64,000 nt of DNA, taken from positions 1-64,000 of the forward strand of contig NZ_JADCDB010000010.1 in assembly GCF_020252395.1 (NCBI RefSeq), given 5' to 3'. This DNA comes from Aestuariivirga sp. (GTDB lineage Bacteria; Pseudomonadota; Alphaproteobacteria; Rhizobiales; Aestuariivirgaceae). The translations under genes and the position numbers were made by a program. A model generated the notes under the pieces. The model had not been told where the DNA came from and made no database searches. It saw only the letters and a program-made list of their open reading frames with translations. How positions within the stretch are numbered: the first letter of the stretch is position 1; every line of letters begins with the position of its first letter. Below, piece after piece: positions 27,257 through 35,229 of this stretch.

Positions 27257-27304
27257 CGCCAAGCGGCCAGAAGCCTAACGGTTAACCATGGGAGGAAACC
27301 TGAC

Positions 27305-28735
27305 ATGACCGTAGTGACGAAGATGAAAGGGTTCGCGGCCGCCGCAGGCCTCGCCGCGACCCTGCTGACCGGAGGGGCGAGCTACGCCCTTGCGGAAGAA
27401 GTGACGCTGACGATGGCGGTGCCGGATTGGCCGCCAACCCGCATCATGAAGAAGTTCTTCGACGAGCAGTACAAGCCGCCATCCGGCAACAAAGTGAAGC
27501 TCGACGTCGATTTCATTCCGTGGCCCGACTTCTACACGCGCGTCAACGCGTCGCTGACGTCCGGCGAACAGAAGTACAACTTCATTGTCTCTGACTCGCA
27601 GTGGCTGGGCGCCTTCGTCGAAGGCGGCTACTACCGCAAGATCAACGACCTTCTCGACGCCGACCCGGACTTCAAGAAGACGCTGATGAGCGTGCACCCC
27701 GCACCTCTCGCGGCCTATTCGACTTACCCCTACAAGTCGGAGAACTATTACGGCTTCCCGCAGTTCCCGGACGTTCTCGTGACCTTTGGCCGCAAGGACA
27801 TCCTGTGCAACGAGGAAGAGCAGAAGAACTTCCAGGCCAAATACGGCAAGAAGCTGCCCTGCACCGGCGAAGAAATCGACGCCATGACCTGGGACGACTT
27901 CAAGAACGTTGGCGAGTTCTTCCGCAGGAAGAAGGGCGAGATGCTGGCCGGCGCGCCGGCCGAGGACGATTTCTACGGAATCGCCTTCCAGGCCGGCAAG
28001 GGCTACGACTTCTCGTCGATGCAGATCAACGGCTTCATCTGGCAGATGGGCGGCAACATCTGGGATGAAACCCAGGCGCCGGCCGGCCAGGCCGAAGGCG
28101 TGGTCAATTCGCCGCAGGCTGTCGCGGCTCTCGAGAAGTATTTGAGCCTCCTGGAGTACATGCCGCCCGTCGCCAAGACCGGCACCATGGACATCTTCAA
28201 GTCGGACGAACTGTTCCGCGAAGGCAAGGTCGCGATGAACATCGACTGGATTGGCCTTGGCGAAGCCTCGCTCGATCCGAAGTCGTCCAAGGTCTCGGAC
28301 AAGCTGGTGTTCGGCCAGATGCCGGGCACCATGGTCGACGGCAAGAACGTGAAGTGGTCCAACATCGGCGGCCAGCCCTTCGTGCTGACCACCTGGACGA
28401 CGCCGGAGCAGACCAAGGAAGCCGTGGACTTCGTGAAGTGGTGGCTGTCTGACGACATCCAGCATCAGTTCGCGGCGAGCGGAGGCCAGTCGGCCGTGAA
28501 GTCGGTCTATGAGGATCCGAAATACGTGACCTACCGTCCGTGGAACCGCGCCTGGGCCCCGCAGCTCGACTGGCAGAAGGACGTATGGCACGTGCCGCAG
28601 TTCTTCGAGCTCCTGACGCAGCAGCAGGACCAGTTCGATCTTGCCATCACCGGCAAGCAGGACGCCAAGACCACGCTGGATAACATCGCCAAGTTCCAGC
28701 AGGACCTTCTGAAAAACGCCGGCCTCATCCAGTAA
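27305..28735 (+). CDS. Extracellular sugar-binding protein of the ABC importer (family 1)
   Basis: A 476-residue periplasmic solute-binding protein. A signal peptide occupies about 1-30 ('GLAATLLTGGASYALAEE'). The mature part shows the SBP_bac_1 pattern: 'VTLTMAVPDWPP', 'NFIVSDSQWLGAFVEGGYYRKINDLL', 'YYGFPQFPDVLVTFGRKD' and 'GKVAMNIDWIGLGEA', with many exposed Trp/Tyr typical of carbohydrate stacking. Two Cys (in 'DILCNEE' and 'LPCTGEE') could form a disulfide. It is larger than MalE-type proteins (about 400). The cargo is a sugar, polyol or glycoside by class; identity unknown. Confidence 0.87.
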   Translation: MTVVTKMKGFAAAAGLAATLLTGGASYALAEEVTLTMAVPDWPPTRIMKKFFDEQYKPPSGNKVKLDVDFIPWPDFYTRVNASLTSGEQKYNFIVSDSQWLGAFVEGGYYRKINDLLDADPDFKKTLMSVHPAPLAAYSTYPYKSENYYGFPQFPDVLVTFGRKDILCNEEEQKNFQAKYGKKLPCTGEEIDAMTWDDFKNVGEFFRRKKGEMLAGAPAEDDFYGIAFQAGKGYDFSSMQINGFIWQMGGNIWDETQAPAGQAEGVVNSPQAVAALEKYLSLLEYMPPVAKTGTMDIFKSDELFREGKVAMNIDWIGLGEASLDPKSSKVSDKLVFGQMPGTMVDGKNVKWSNIGGQPFVLTTWTTPEQTKEAVDFVKWWLSDDIQHQFAASGGQSAVKSVYEDPKYVTYRPWNRAWAPQLDWQKDVWHVPQFFELLTQQQDQFDLAITGKQDAKTTLDNIAKFQQDLLKNAGLIQ

Positions 28736-28749
28736 CACACATCAACCCC

Positions 28750-28777
28750 GGGTGCGGGGATGCTTGTCCCCGCACCC
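28750..28777 (+). terminator. Intercistronic hairpin after the sugar-binding protein gene
   Basis: gggtgcgggga-tgcttg-tccccgcaccc is a perfect 11-bp stem with a 6-base loop, 14 bases after the binding-protein stop and before the permease genes, followed by ttcttgtctctt. It is probably a partial terminator or mRNA-protecting structure that keeps binding protein in excess over membrane subunits. Confidence 0.7.
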
Positions 28778-28805
28778 TTCTTGTCTCTTCCGGAATTCGG
28801 TGCCG

Positions 28806-29867
28806 ATGACCTCCACGACAGCGACAGCTTCGCCGCCAGCCCTCATGCGCCTGTCTCCTGACAACTGGAAGCTGGCCATACTGGCCGGACTCGCCGTGTC
28901 GGCGGCCGCGGTCATCGCGCTGCCGGCCTCCGCTTCCTTCTGGATCATCGGCGCCGTGGCGGCCATGATAGCCGCCGCCTTCGTGGTCAATGCCTATCGC
29001 CGCAAATATTATGGCGGCCTGCTCGTCGCACCGGCCATCGCCGTGCTCTTCGTCATGAACATCTTCCCGCTGCTGTGGTCGCTGGGGCTCTCCTTCTATG
29101 CCTATCAGTCGAACCAGCAGTCGATCCGTTTCGTAGGTCTCGCGAATTACATCAAAGTGCTGACCAACGACATCATGGCGCCCGCCAACTGGGGGGCGCT
29201 GGTCAACACCGCGATGTTCGTCGTTCTCACGGTGACGGCGCAGATGGTGGTGGGCTTCCTGCTCGCCATGCTCTTTGCCAAGCAGTTTCCGCTACGCAAG
29301 TATCTGCTTATCCTCGTGCTGACGCCGATGATGCTCTCCGTCGTCGCTTCGGGCGTGTTCTTCACCTATTACTATGACCCGACCTTTGGCATCCTCAGCT
29401 ATGTGGTGAATGCCATCACCGGCGGGCAGTTCATCCTGATGAGCACCAAGGTGGGCGCCGTCACCGGCATCGTCTTCGCCGATGCCTGGATGTGGTCGCC
29501 CTTCGTCATGCTGCTCGTGCTGGCAGGGCTCGTCTCCGTTCCAAAGTATCTCTATGAGGCCGCCGCCATCGACCGCGTGTCCAAGTGGCGGCAGTTCTGG
29601 ACCATCACCTTCCCCTATATTCGCGGCCTCCTGATGCTGGCGCTGCTGTTCCGCACCATCGAGGCCTTCAAGCTTGCCGACCTCGTCATCCTGCTTACCA
29701 AGGGCGGCAATGACACGATGACGATCTCCTATCATCTCATCCGCATCGCCAACGAGCAGAACAAGACGTCCGAAGGCGCGGCACTCTCCTATCTCATGCT
29801 GTTCATGGTCATCGTGTTGACCAACCTCTATCTCTACATCGCCAATCGCCGCAGCCAGGGAGCCTGA
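28806..29867 (+). CDS. Sugar ABC importer permease 1 (MalF/UgpA class)
   Basis: A 353-residue inner-membrane protein. ATG 28806 is preferred over the upstream extension, which runs through the hairpin. Two early hydrophobic segments (about 20-60) precede a six-segment BPD_transp_1 core beginning 'GGLLVAPAIAVLFVMNIFPLLWSLGLSFY'. The EAA loop reads 'LYEAAAIDRVSKWRQFWTITFPYIRGLLMLALLF'. The N-terminal pair of segments resembles MalF-type extensions. It is 3 bases ahead of permease 2 and pairs with it as a heterodimer. Confidence 0.87.
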   Translation: MTSTTATASPPALMRLSPDNWKLAILAGLAVSAAAVIALPASASFWIIGAVAAMIAAAFVVNAYRRKYYGGLLVAPAIAVLFVMNIFPLLWSLGLSFYAYQSNQQSIRFVGLANYIKVLTNDIMAPANWGALVNTAMFVVLTVTAQMVVGFLLAMLFAKQFPLRKYLLILVLTPMMLSVVASGVFFTYYYDPTFGILSYVVNAITGGQFILMSTKVGAVTGIVFADAWMWSPFVMLLVLAGLVSVPKYLYEAAAIDRVSKWRQFWTITFPYIRGLLMLALLFRTIEAFKLADLVILLTKGGNDTMTISYHLIRIANEQNKTSEGAALSYLMLFMVIVLTNLYLYIANRRSQGA

Positions 29868-29870
29868 GCC

Positions 29871-30815
29871 ATGGCCGAACACAACTCCATCTGGGAAGCG
29901 CTGGGCTTCCGCAAGGCGAGCGGCGTGGGCGAGGCGGGCTGGGGCCGCACGCTGATCGTCGCCATCGTGTCCTTCATCTACTTCCTGCCGGTGCTGTTCA
30001 TTATCTTCACTGCCTTCAAGCCGCAGGATGCCGCGCTCTCTGTGCCGCCGACGCTCTCGCCCACCTCGCTGTTCGGCCTGATCCCCGGCCAGTTCGTATT
30101 CACGCCGACTCTGGAGAATTTCGGCTCGGTGTTCATGCGCTCGATGACAGCAGGCGGCGCGCCGGAGCCCACCGGCTTCGACCGCTATTTCTTCAACTCC
30201 ATCGTGATTGCCTCGTCGTCGGTGCTCCTGGCCCTGGTGATAGGCACGCTCGCCGCCTTCGGCTTCTCGCGCTATCCGCTGAAGGGCAACGACACCTATC
30301 TCTTCATCATCCTGACGACGCGCATGCTGCCGGCGATCGTCGTCATCATCCCGGTGATCCTGATGTTCCGCGTGGTGGGCCTGTCGGGGTCCTACACCGG
30401 CATCATCCTGCTCTACACGGCTTTCAACCTTGCCTTCACCATCTGGATGATGAAGAGCTTCTTCGACGAGCTGTCGCTCGATGTCGAAGACGCAGCAAGA
30501 ATCGACGGCTCGTCGGACACCAGGGTGTTCTTCAAGATCGCGCTCCCCCAAGTGATTGCGGGGCTTGCCGCCACCTTCGTCTTCGGCCTCATCCTCACCT
30601 GGAACGAGTTTCTCTTCGCACTGCTCCTCTCGGGTCCTGATACGCGCACCGTGCCGGTGGCCATGAACCAGGCCGTCTCGTCCGGTGGCCGCGGCACCGA
30701 CTGGACGCTGCTGGCGGCCATCGAAACCCTGTTCCTCATCCCCGTCTTTCTCGTCACCTTCTTCCTGCAGAACCACCTGCTCAGAGGCGTCACTTTCGGA
30801 ACCGTAAAGCGCTGA
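29871..30815 (+). CDS. Sugar ABC importer permease 2 (MalG/UgpE class)
   Basis: A 314-residue inner-membrane protein with about six segments, starting 'LIVAIVSFIYFLPVLFIIFTAFKP'. A periplasmic loop (about 55-100) is followed by 'FNSIVIASSSVLLALVIGTLAAFGFSRYPLKG', typical of MalG-class permeases. The EAA loop is 'LDVEDAARIDGSSDTRVFFKIALPQVIAGLAATF'. One base separates it from the ATPase B start. It is part of the same operon. Confidence 0.88.
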   Translation: MAEHNSIWEALGFRKASGVGEAGWGRTLIVAIVSFIYFLPVLFIIFTAFKPQDAALSVPPTLSPTSLFGLIPGQFVFTPTLENFGSVFMRSMTAGGAPEPTGFDRYFFNSIVIASSSVLLALVIGTLAAFGFSRYPLKGNDTYLFIILTTRMLPAIVVIIPVILMFRVVGLSGSYTGIILLYTAFNLAFTIWMMKSFFDELSLDVEDAARIDGSSDTRVFFKIALPQVIAGLAATFVFGLILTWNEFLFALLLSGPDTRTVPVAMNQAVSSGGRGTDWTLLAAIETLFLIPVFLVTFFLQNHLLRGVTFGTVKR

Positions 30816-30816
30816 C

Positions 30817-31905
30817 ATGCCGACCATCGAAATCCGAAAAGTCACCAAGCAATTCGGCGCCTTCACGGCTGTGAAGGACGCCGACCTGAAGGTCGAGGCC
30901 GGCGAGGTGGTCTGTCTCCTCGGCCCCTCGGGCTGCGGCAAGACGACGACGCTGCGCATGATCGCCGGCCTCGAGCGCGCCACCAGCGGAGACGTCATCA
31001 TCGCCGGCCAGCGCATGAACGAGTTGACCCCGCAAGAGCGTGACATCGCCATGGTGTTCCAGTTCTACGCGCTGTATCCGGCGCTCAGCGTGGGCCAGAA
31101 CATCGCCATGCCGCTTCACTACGAGAATCTCTCGAAGCCGGAATCCGATGCCCGCGTCATGAAGGTCGCGCAGATCATGCACCTCACCGAGGTGCTGGAC
31201 CGCATGCCGAACCAGATTTCGGAGGGTGAAAAGCAACGCCTCGCGGTGGCCCGTGCCATCGTGCGCGATCCCAACTGCTTCCTCTTCGATGAGCCGCTGT
31301 CGCGCCTCGACGTGGAGCTTCGCCATTCCATGCGCGGCCAGATCAAGGAGGTGCTGACCGGCCTCTCCAAGGCCACCGTCATCGTCACGCATGACCAGCT
31401 CGAGGCCCTCACCATGGCCAGCCGCATCGCCATCATGAAGGACGGCGTGATCGAGCAGGTGGGCACGCCGCACGAGGTCTTCGCCAAGCCCGTCAACGTC
31501 TTCGTCGCCAGCTTCATCGGCACTCCGCAGATGAACCTGGTCGAAGCGGACCTGCAAAGCTTCGGTGGCGGCAACGCGAATGTCGTGCTGGCCGGGCAGC
31601 CGCTCAGCATCGCGGCCGATCCTGCCGTGTCGCGGCTGAAGCCGTCGAAAGTCACCGTCGGCATCCGGCCGCGCGCCTTCACCACGGCGCAGGAGAAGGC
31701 GGACGACACCATCGCGGCCCAGGCCGAGCTGATCGAACCGATGGGAGCCGAGACGCTGATTCACGCCCGCACCTTGTCCGGAGGCGATATTCGCGTGGTG
31801 GTGCCGCGCGACAAGCGGGTGAAGGTGGGCGAGGCGCTGCACCTCAAGCCCGATCCGCGGCAGACGCATTTCTTCGGCGAGGACGGCAAGGCGGTGCGCA
31901 CATGA
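30817..31905 (+). CDS. Sugar ABC importer ATPase B, with degenerate signature motif
   Basis: A 362-residue MalK/UgpC-class ATPase. Walker A 'GPSGCGKTTTLR', Q-loop 'MVFQFYALYPAL', Walker B 'CFLFDEPLSRLDVE' and H-loop 'VIVTHDQLEALTMA' are all intact, but the ABC signature reads 'ISEGEKQRLAVARAI' instead of LSGGQ. In a heterodimer with ATPase A, the intact Walker and H-loop of B would face the intact signature of A (active site), while A's faulty site faces B's faulty signature. The C-terminal regulatory domain (about 235-362) is present. It overlaps the next gene by 4 bases (ATGA). Confidence 0.88.
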   Translation: MPTIEIRKVTKQFGAFTAVKDADLKVEAGEVVCLLGPSGCGKTTTLRMIAGLERATSGDVIIAGQRMNELTPQERDIAMVFQFYALYPALSVGQNIAMPLHYENLSKPESDARVMKVAQIMHLTEVLDRMPNQISEGEKQRLAVARAIVRDPNCFLFDEPLSRLDVELRHSMRGQIKEVLTGLSKATVIVTHDQLEALTMASRIAIMKDGVIEQVGTPHEVFAKPVNVFVASFIGTPQMNLVEADLQSFGGGNANVVLAGQPLSIAADPAVSRLKPSKVTVGIRPRAFTTAQEKADDTIAAQAELIEPMGAETLIHARTLSGGDIRVVVPRDKRVKVGEALHLKPDPRQTHFFGEDGKAVRT

Positions 31906-32342
31906 GCAACCAGGACCAGGGCATGACGCGGCAAGGCGCGCTGCGGCTCGAATTCTTCATCATCGGGCTTGGCATCTTCGCGCTGCTCCTGATCTTCCAG
32001 CCCTTCAGCCTGCAGCTTTTCGCCGCTGGCAGCGTGCTCGTTGTCATCGCCGGGTTGATCAACAACCTTCTGCCCATGGCGCAGCCCGGTGTCAGGGTGC
32101 GGAGCGTCGTCACCGTCGGCATGGTGGTGGCGATGATCTTCTGCATTGTGCTGCTGATCTCGATCGGTGCAGCACACCTCTATGGCGCCTTCTTCCTTAA
32201 ACCGCCGGACCCCAACACGCTGGCGGGCAAGGCGCAGTTGGCCGCGGCGCCCTTCTGGCGCCAGCCTCTGGTGTGGGGCATCGCCGCCGTGGCGGCCGTG
32301 CTGGCGCTGGCCATCGCCGCGATGAACAAGGCGCGGAACTGA
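31902..32342 (+). CDS. Unknown four-segment membrane protein in the sugar ABC operon
   Basis: A 146-residue protein I do not recognise. Hydrophobic segments lie at about 17-34, 37-56, 67-92 and 120-141; the loop between the last two ('YGAFFLKPPDPNTLAGKAQL') is probably periplasmic. It is translationally coupled to ATPase B (ATGA overlap). The position at the end of the transporter genes suggests an accessory subunit or a membrane factor of the same pathway. The sequence has no cysteine-rich or metal motifs. Real gene by coupling and codon pattern. Confidence 0.7.
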   Translation: MSNQDQGMTRQGALRLEFFIIGLGIFALLLIFQPFSLQLFAAGSVLVVIAGLINNLLPMAQPGVRVRSVVTVGMVVAMIFCIVLLISIGAAHLYGAFFLKPPDPNTLAGKAQLAAAPFWRQPLVWGIAAVAAVLALAIAAMNKARN

Positions 32343-32376
32343 ATTGGCGCAAGATGAAGAACCGGAAGATCAAGCG

Positions 32377-33069
32377 ATGAGATTTCAAGGCAGGCGCGCG
32401 GTCGTCACCGGCGGCCTCTCGGGCATCGGCGAAGCGGTTGCCAGGCGGATCGAGGCTGAGGGCGGCAAGGTCGCCGTGTGGGACATGCAGGGCGGCATCA
32501 AGACCGATATTGCGAACTGGGACTCGGTCGAGGCCGCCGCGGCAGAAACCGTGCGCCAGCTGGGCGGCATCGATGTCTTGGTGAACAGTGCTGGAATCGC
32601 AGGGCCCACAGCCACCGTGACGGAACTCAAGATCGAGGATTGGCACCGCACCATCGCCATCAACCTCAACGGCACATTCTTCACCAACCGCGCCGTGGTG
32701 CCGCACATGCTGGCGGGCAATTACGGCCGCATCGTCAACATCGCCTCGATCGCCGGCAAGGAGGGCAATCCCAACGCCTCGGCCTATTCCGCCTCCAAGG
32801 CGGCGGTCATCGGCTTCACCAAGTCGCTGGCCAAGGAACTGGCCAAGACCAACATCACCGTCAACAGCGTGACGCCCGCGGCGGTGCGGACCCCGATCTT
32901 CGACCAGATCCCGCAGAGCCATGTCGACTTCATGCTCTCCAAGATCCCCATGGGCCGCCTCGGCAAGGTGGACGAGGTGGCCAGCCTCGTCTGCTGGCTG
33001 GCCAGCGAGGAATGCTCCTTCTCGACGGGCGCCGTGTTCGACGTCTCAGGCGGCCGCGCCACCTATTGA
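32377..33069 (+). CDS. Short-chain dehydrogenase/reductase (SDR)
   Basis: A 230-residue classical SDR. ATG 32377 is chosen (GGAAG about 7 bases upstream) over the TTG at 32344. Cofactor motif 'VVTGGLSGIGEAVARRIEAEG' is at residues 10-30, 'VLVNSAGIAG' near 74, the catalytic Ser region 'IVNIASIAGKEGN' near 126, and Tyr-Lys 'SAYSASKAAV' near 142. The C-terminus 'GAVFDVSGGRATY' is typical. Short N-terminal substrate elements fit a sugar or polyol substrate. It probably belongs to the sugar ABC operon and converges with a second SDR. Confidence 0.9.
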   Translation: MRFQGRRAVVTGGLSGIGEAVARRIEAEGGKVAVWDMQGGIKTDIANWDSVEAAAAETVRQLGGIDVLVNSAGIAGPTATVTELKIEDWHRTIAINLNGTFFTNRAVVPHMLAGNYGRIVNIASIAGKEGNPNASAYSASKAAVIGFTKSLAKELAKTNITVNSVTPAAVRTPIFDQIPQSHVDFMLSKIPMGRLGKVDEVASLVCWLASEECSFSTGAVFDVSGGRATY

Positions 33070-33091
33070 GGCAGGCCACCGTGCCGGGCCT

Positions 33092-33862
33092 TCATATCGC
33101 CGTATACCCGCCGTCGATCAGCAGGTCATGGCCGCAGATCATGCCCGATGCGGGGGAGGCGAGGAACAGGATGGCGTCCGCCACTTCCACGGGCTTGCCG
33201 AAGCGGCCGCCGGGGATCTTGGCTTTCATCGGATCGCCCTTCTCGGGCTGGCCCCAGACCTGCTCGCCCATGGGGGTGAGGATCACCGTGGGGCACACCG
33301 TGTTGATCTGGATGTTGTGTTTGGCCCATTCCGACGTCATCACCTTGGTCAGCATGTTGAGGCCGCCCTTCGAGGCGCAATAGGCGCCATGCGCATCGAG
33401 CCCGATCACGCCGGCCTGGGACGAGACATTGACGATCTTGCCCCATTTCTGGGCGATCATCTGCGGCGCCAGCTCGCGGGCGAGCAGGAAGGGCGCGCGG
33501 AGGTTCACCGCCATGGTGGCGTCCCAGTCCTCGGCCTTGGCATCGAGCAGCATGTCGACCAGTGCGATTCCTGCGTTGTTGACGAGTATATCGATGACGC
33601 CGAAGGCGGCCAGCGCCTGCCGCGCGGCTTGCACGGGGCCATCGGCGGTTGCCATGTCGGCGGAGATCGTGACACAGCGGCGGCCCATGGCCTCCACGGC
33701 GGCCTTCACCTCCGCCAGGCCCGCGGCGTCGCGGCCCACTGCCGCGATGTCGGCCCCGGCATCGGCCAGCACCTTGGCTGCCGCGAGGCCGATGCCCTTG
33801 GTGGCCCCCGTCACCAGCGCACGCCGGCCCGTGAGTTCGAATCTTTTTGTCCAGTCGCCCAT
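33092..33862 (-). CDS. Short-chain dehydrogenase/reductase (SDR), second copy in the island
   Basis: A 256-residue classical SDR. 'LVTGATKGIGLAAAKVLADAGADI' (residues 15-38) binds NAD(P); 'ILVNNAGIALVD' is near 92; 'IVNVSSQAGV' carries the catalytic Ser; 'GAYCASKGGLNML' carries Tyr and Lys. C-terminal 'GHDLLIDGGYTAI'. It is clearly a different subfamily from the SDR at 32377. It diverges from the rhamnose-mutarotase-like gene with a 60-base gap, and may act on the same sugar or polyol series. Confidence 0.9.
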   Translation of the reverse strand: MGDWTKRFELTGRRALVTGATKGIGLAAAKVLADAGADIAAVGRDAAGLAEVKAAVEAMGRRCVTISADMATADGPVQAARQALAAFGVIDILVNNAGIALVDMLLDAKAEDWDATMAVNLRAPFLLARELAPQMIAQKWGKIVNVSSQAGVIGLDAHGAYCASKGGLNMLTKVMTSEWAKHNIQINTVCPTVILTPMGEQVWGQPEKGDPMKAKIPGGRFGKPVEVADAILFLASPASGMICGHDLLIDGGYTAI

Positions 33863-33922
33863 TGTCTCTCCTCCGGATTTTCGCGATCTTTGCTAGGAAT
33901 CGGCGAGGGAGGCAAGAAGGCC

Positions 33923-34252
33923 ATGCAGAGAATGGGACGGGTCATCAGGCTCAAGGCTGAGATCGTTCCGGAATACAAGCGCATCCACGCGGCGGTCTGG
34001 CCCGAGGTGCTGAAGGCGATCCGTGACTCGAACATCCGCAACTATACAATCTTCCTCAAGGAGCCGGAAAACCTGCTCTTCGCCTATTGGGAATATCACG
34101 GGACCGACTTCGGCGCCGACATGAAGAGGATGGCGGACGCGCCGCGCATGAAGGAGTGGTGGACCATCACCGACCCGATGCAGATTCCCTTCGAGACGCG
34201 CAAAGAGGGCGAGTGGTGGGCGGAGATGGAGGACGTGTTCCACACGGATTGA
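33923..34252 (+). CDS. L-rhamnose mutarotase-like protein (RhaM/DUF718)
   Basis: A 109-residue ferredoxin-like fold protein that interconverts anomers of a sugar. ATG 33923 has GAAGG just upstream; the long track ORF is an artefact of an open frame. RhaM landmarks are visible: 'YKRIHAAVWPEVLKAIRDSNIRNYTIFL' with the catalytic His, and 'ENLLFAYWEY' and 'MKEWWTITDPMQ'. Most relatives in sugar islands accompany rhamnose, fucose or related deoxy-sugar pathways. It is followed by a strong hairpin. Confidence 0.88.
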   Translation: MQRMGRVIRLKAEIVPEYKRIHAAVWPEVLKAIRDSNIRNYTIFLKEPENLLFAYWEYHGTDFGADMKRMADAPRMKEWWTITDPMQIPFETRKEGEWWAEMEDVFHTD

Positions 34253-34255
34253 CCA

Positions 34256-34290
34256 GTCCTTCTCCCGTTGCTTCGCAACGGGAGAAGGAC
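34256..34290. terminator. 16-bp perfect hairpin between convergent genes
   Basis: gtccttctcccgttgc-ttc-gcaacgggagaaggac is a perfect 16-bp stem with a 3-base loop, lying between the stops of the mutarotase (+) and the SRPBCC gene (-). No T-run follows on either strand, so it may be a bidirectional transcript end stabiliser or a member of the 'TTCTCCC...GGGAGAA' palindromes frequent in alphaproteobacteria rather than a classical terminator. Confidence 0.6.
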
Positions 34291-34298
34291 CCGATGCT

Positions 34299-35228
34299 CT
34301 ATTTCTTCCGCTTCTTCCCAAAGAAGTTCCGCTCCAGTTCGGCAAAGGCCCGCTGGTAGACATTCTGCTCGGTGCGCGGGATCAGCATCACGTCGTCCTC
34401 AGGGCTTGCCACCCAGTCACCCGTCCAGACGGCGAAGGTGGTGTTGTCCGCCGTCACCGGCCAGAGGCGGGGCCCGGAAACATAGTTCATCCAAGGGATC
34501 TCGCACTTGGTGATGCGGTAGGAGAAGCTGCGCGTGATGTCATCGAGGTGGAGGAGTTCCTCGTTGATGTGCCCCTCGCCGAAGTAGAAGTCGCGCACAC
34601 CCGAGACCTTGTCGGAGCGGTGGCGCTTCAGCATGTGCATCTTGGTGATCTCGCCATGCCAGCCGCCCATGCCGGCAAAGTCGCGCATCACTTTCCACAC
34701 ACCGTCCACCGGCGCCTTTATGACGCGCGAGGTCCACACCTTGTTGGGCTGGAAGCCCTTCCAGCGCTCCGCACCCGCGGGCTTTTGCGGCTTGGTCTTG
34801 GCGATCAGGGCGGCGAGCGACTTGAAGTTGCCGGCGAAAACGTCTTTGGAAATGATCTTCTGGTACTTGCCCTCATCCCCCGGGGCCTCGTCGAATGTCG
34901 CTTCCCACTCGGCGAAGGTCTGGCCGGTATGGGTGACGGGATAGAGCCTAAGTGTCGCGAGATAGTTCTGCACCGGAAACGCTGGCGTCTCGAAGTTATA
35001 GCTGAAGCAGCGCTTCGCATCGTCCAGCATGAGCAGCCGCTCGCGCACATGGGCGCCATCGGCGAGGTGGAAGGAGCGGATGCAGCCCACCACGTCCGCG
35101 TCGAGGCCCTTCTCGATTGCCGAGCGCTTCACCGCGGTCCAGTTCGGAAGGCCGTTGAAGTCGCGCACGATGGACCAGACGGTTTCGACTGGGGCTTTGA
35201 GGATGATCGAGGCATAGGCGCGGGCCAT
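34299..35228 (-). CDS. Two-domain SRPBCC (polyketide cyclase/START-like) protein
   Basis: A 309-residue protein made of two homologous SRPBCC domains (about 1-145 and 165-305). Parallel motifs: 'LKAPVETVWSIVRDFNGLPNW' and 'IKAPVDGVWKVMRDFAGMGGW', then 'LLMLDDAKRCFSYNF' and 'LLHLDDITRSFSYRI', each followed by an 'R/L-Y/W-PVT' strand. ATG 35228 is one base after the UPF0261 stop; the longer track ORF is spurious. Such helix-grip folds bind hydrophobic ligands; the function here is unknown. The C-terminus is basic ('FFGKKRKK'). Last gene of a three-gene operon. Confidence 0.8.
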   Translation of the reverse strand: MARAYASIILKAPVETVWSIVRDFNGLPNWTAVKRSAIEKGLDADVVGCIRSFHLADGAHVRERLLMLDDAKRCFSYNFETPAFPVQNYLATLRLYPVTHTGQTFAEWEATFDEAPGDEGKYQKIISKDVFAGNFKSLAALIAKTKPQKPAGAERWKGFQPNKVWTSRVIKAPVDGVWKVMRDFAGMGGWHGEITKMHMLKRHRSDKVSGVRDFYFGEGHINEELLHLDDITRSFSYRITKCEIPWMNYVSGPRLWPVTADNTTFAVWTGDWVASPEDDVMLIPRTEQNVYQRAFAELERNFFGKKRKK

Positions 35229-35229
35229 A

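Noticed and set aside
29292-31052. 586-residue minus-strand ORF
   Set aside because: Antisense to two ABC permease genes and the start of an ATPase gene; no motifs and a low-complexity charged composition.
32921-34252. 443-residue plus-strand ORF covering the SDR and mutarotase region
   Set aside because: Only the last 109 codons (from 33923) are protein-like; the rest is antisense to the second SDR or out of frame with the first.
34256-34290. Strong hairpin as a regulatory RNA
   Set aside because: It lies between two convergent stops with no promoter; a transcript-end structure or palindromic repeat is the simpler reading.
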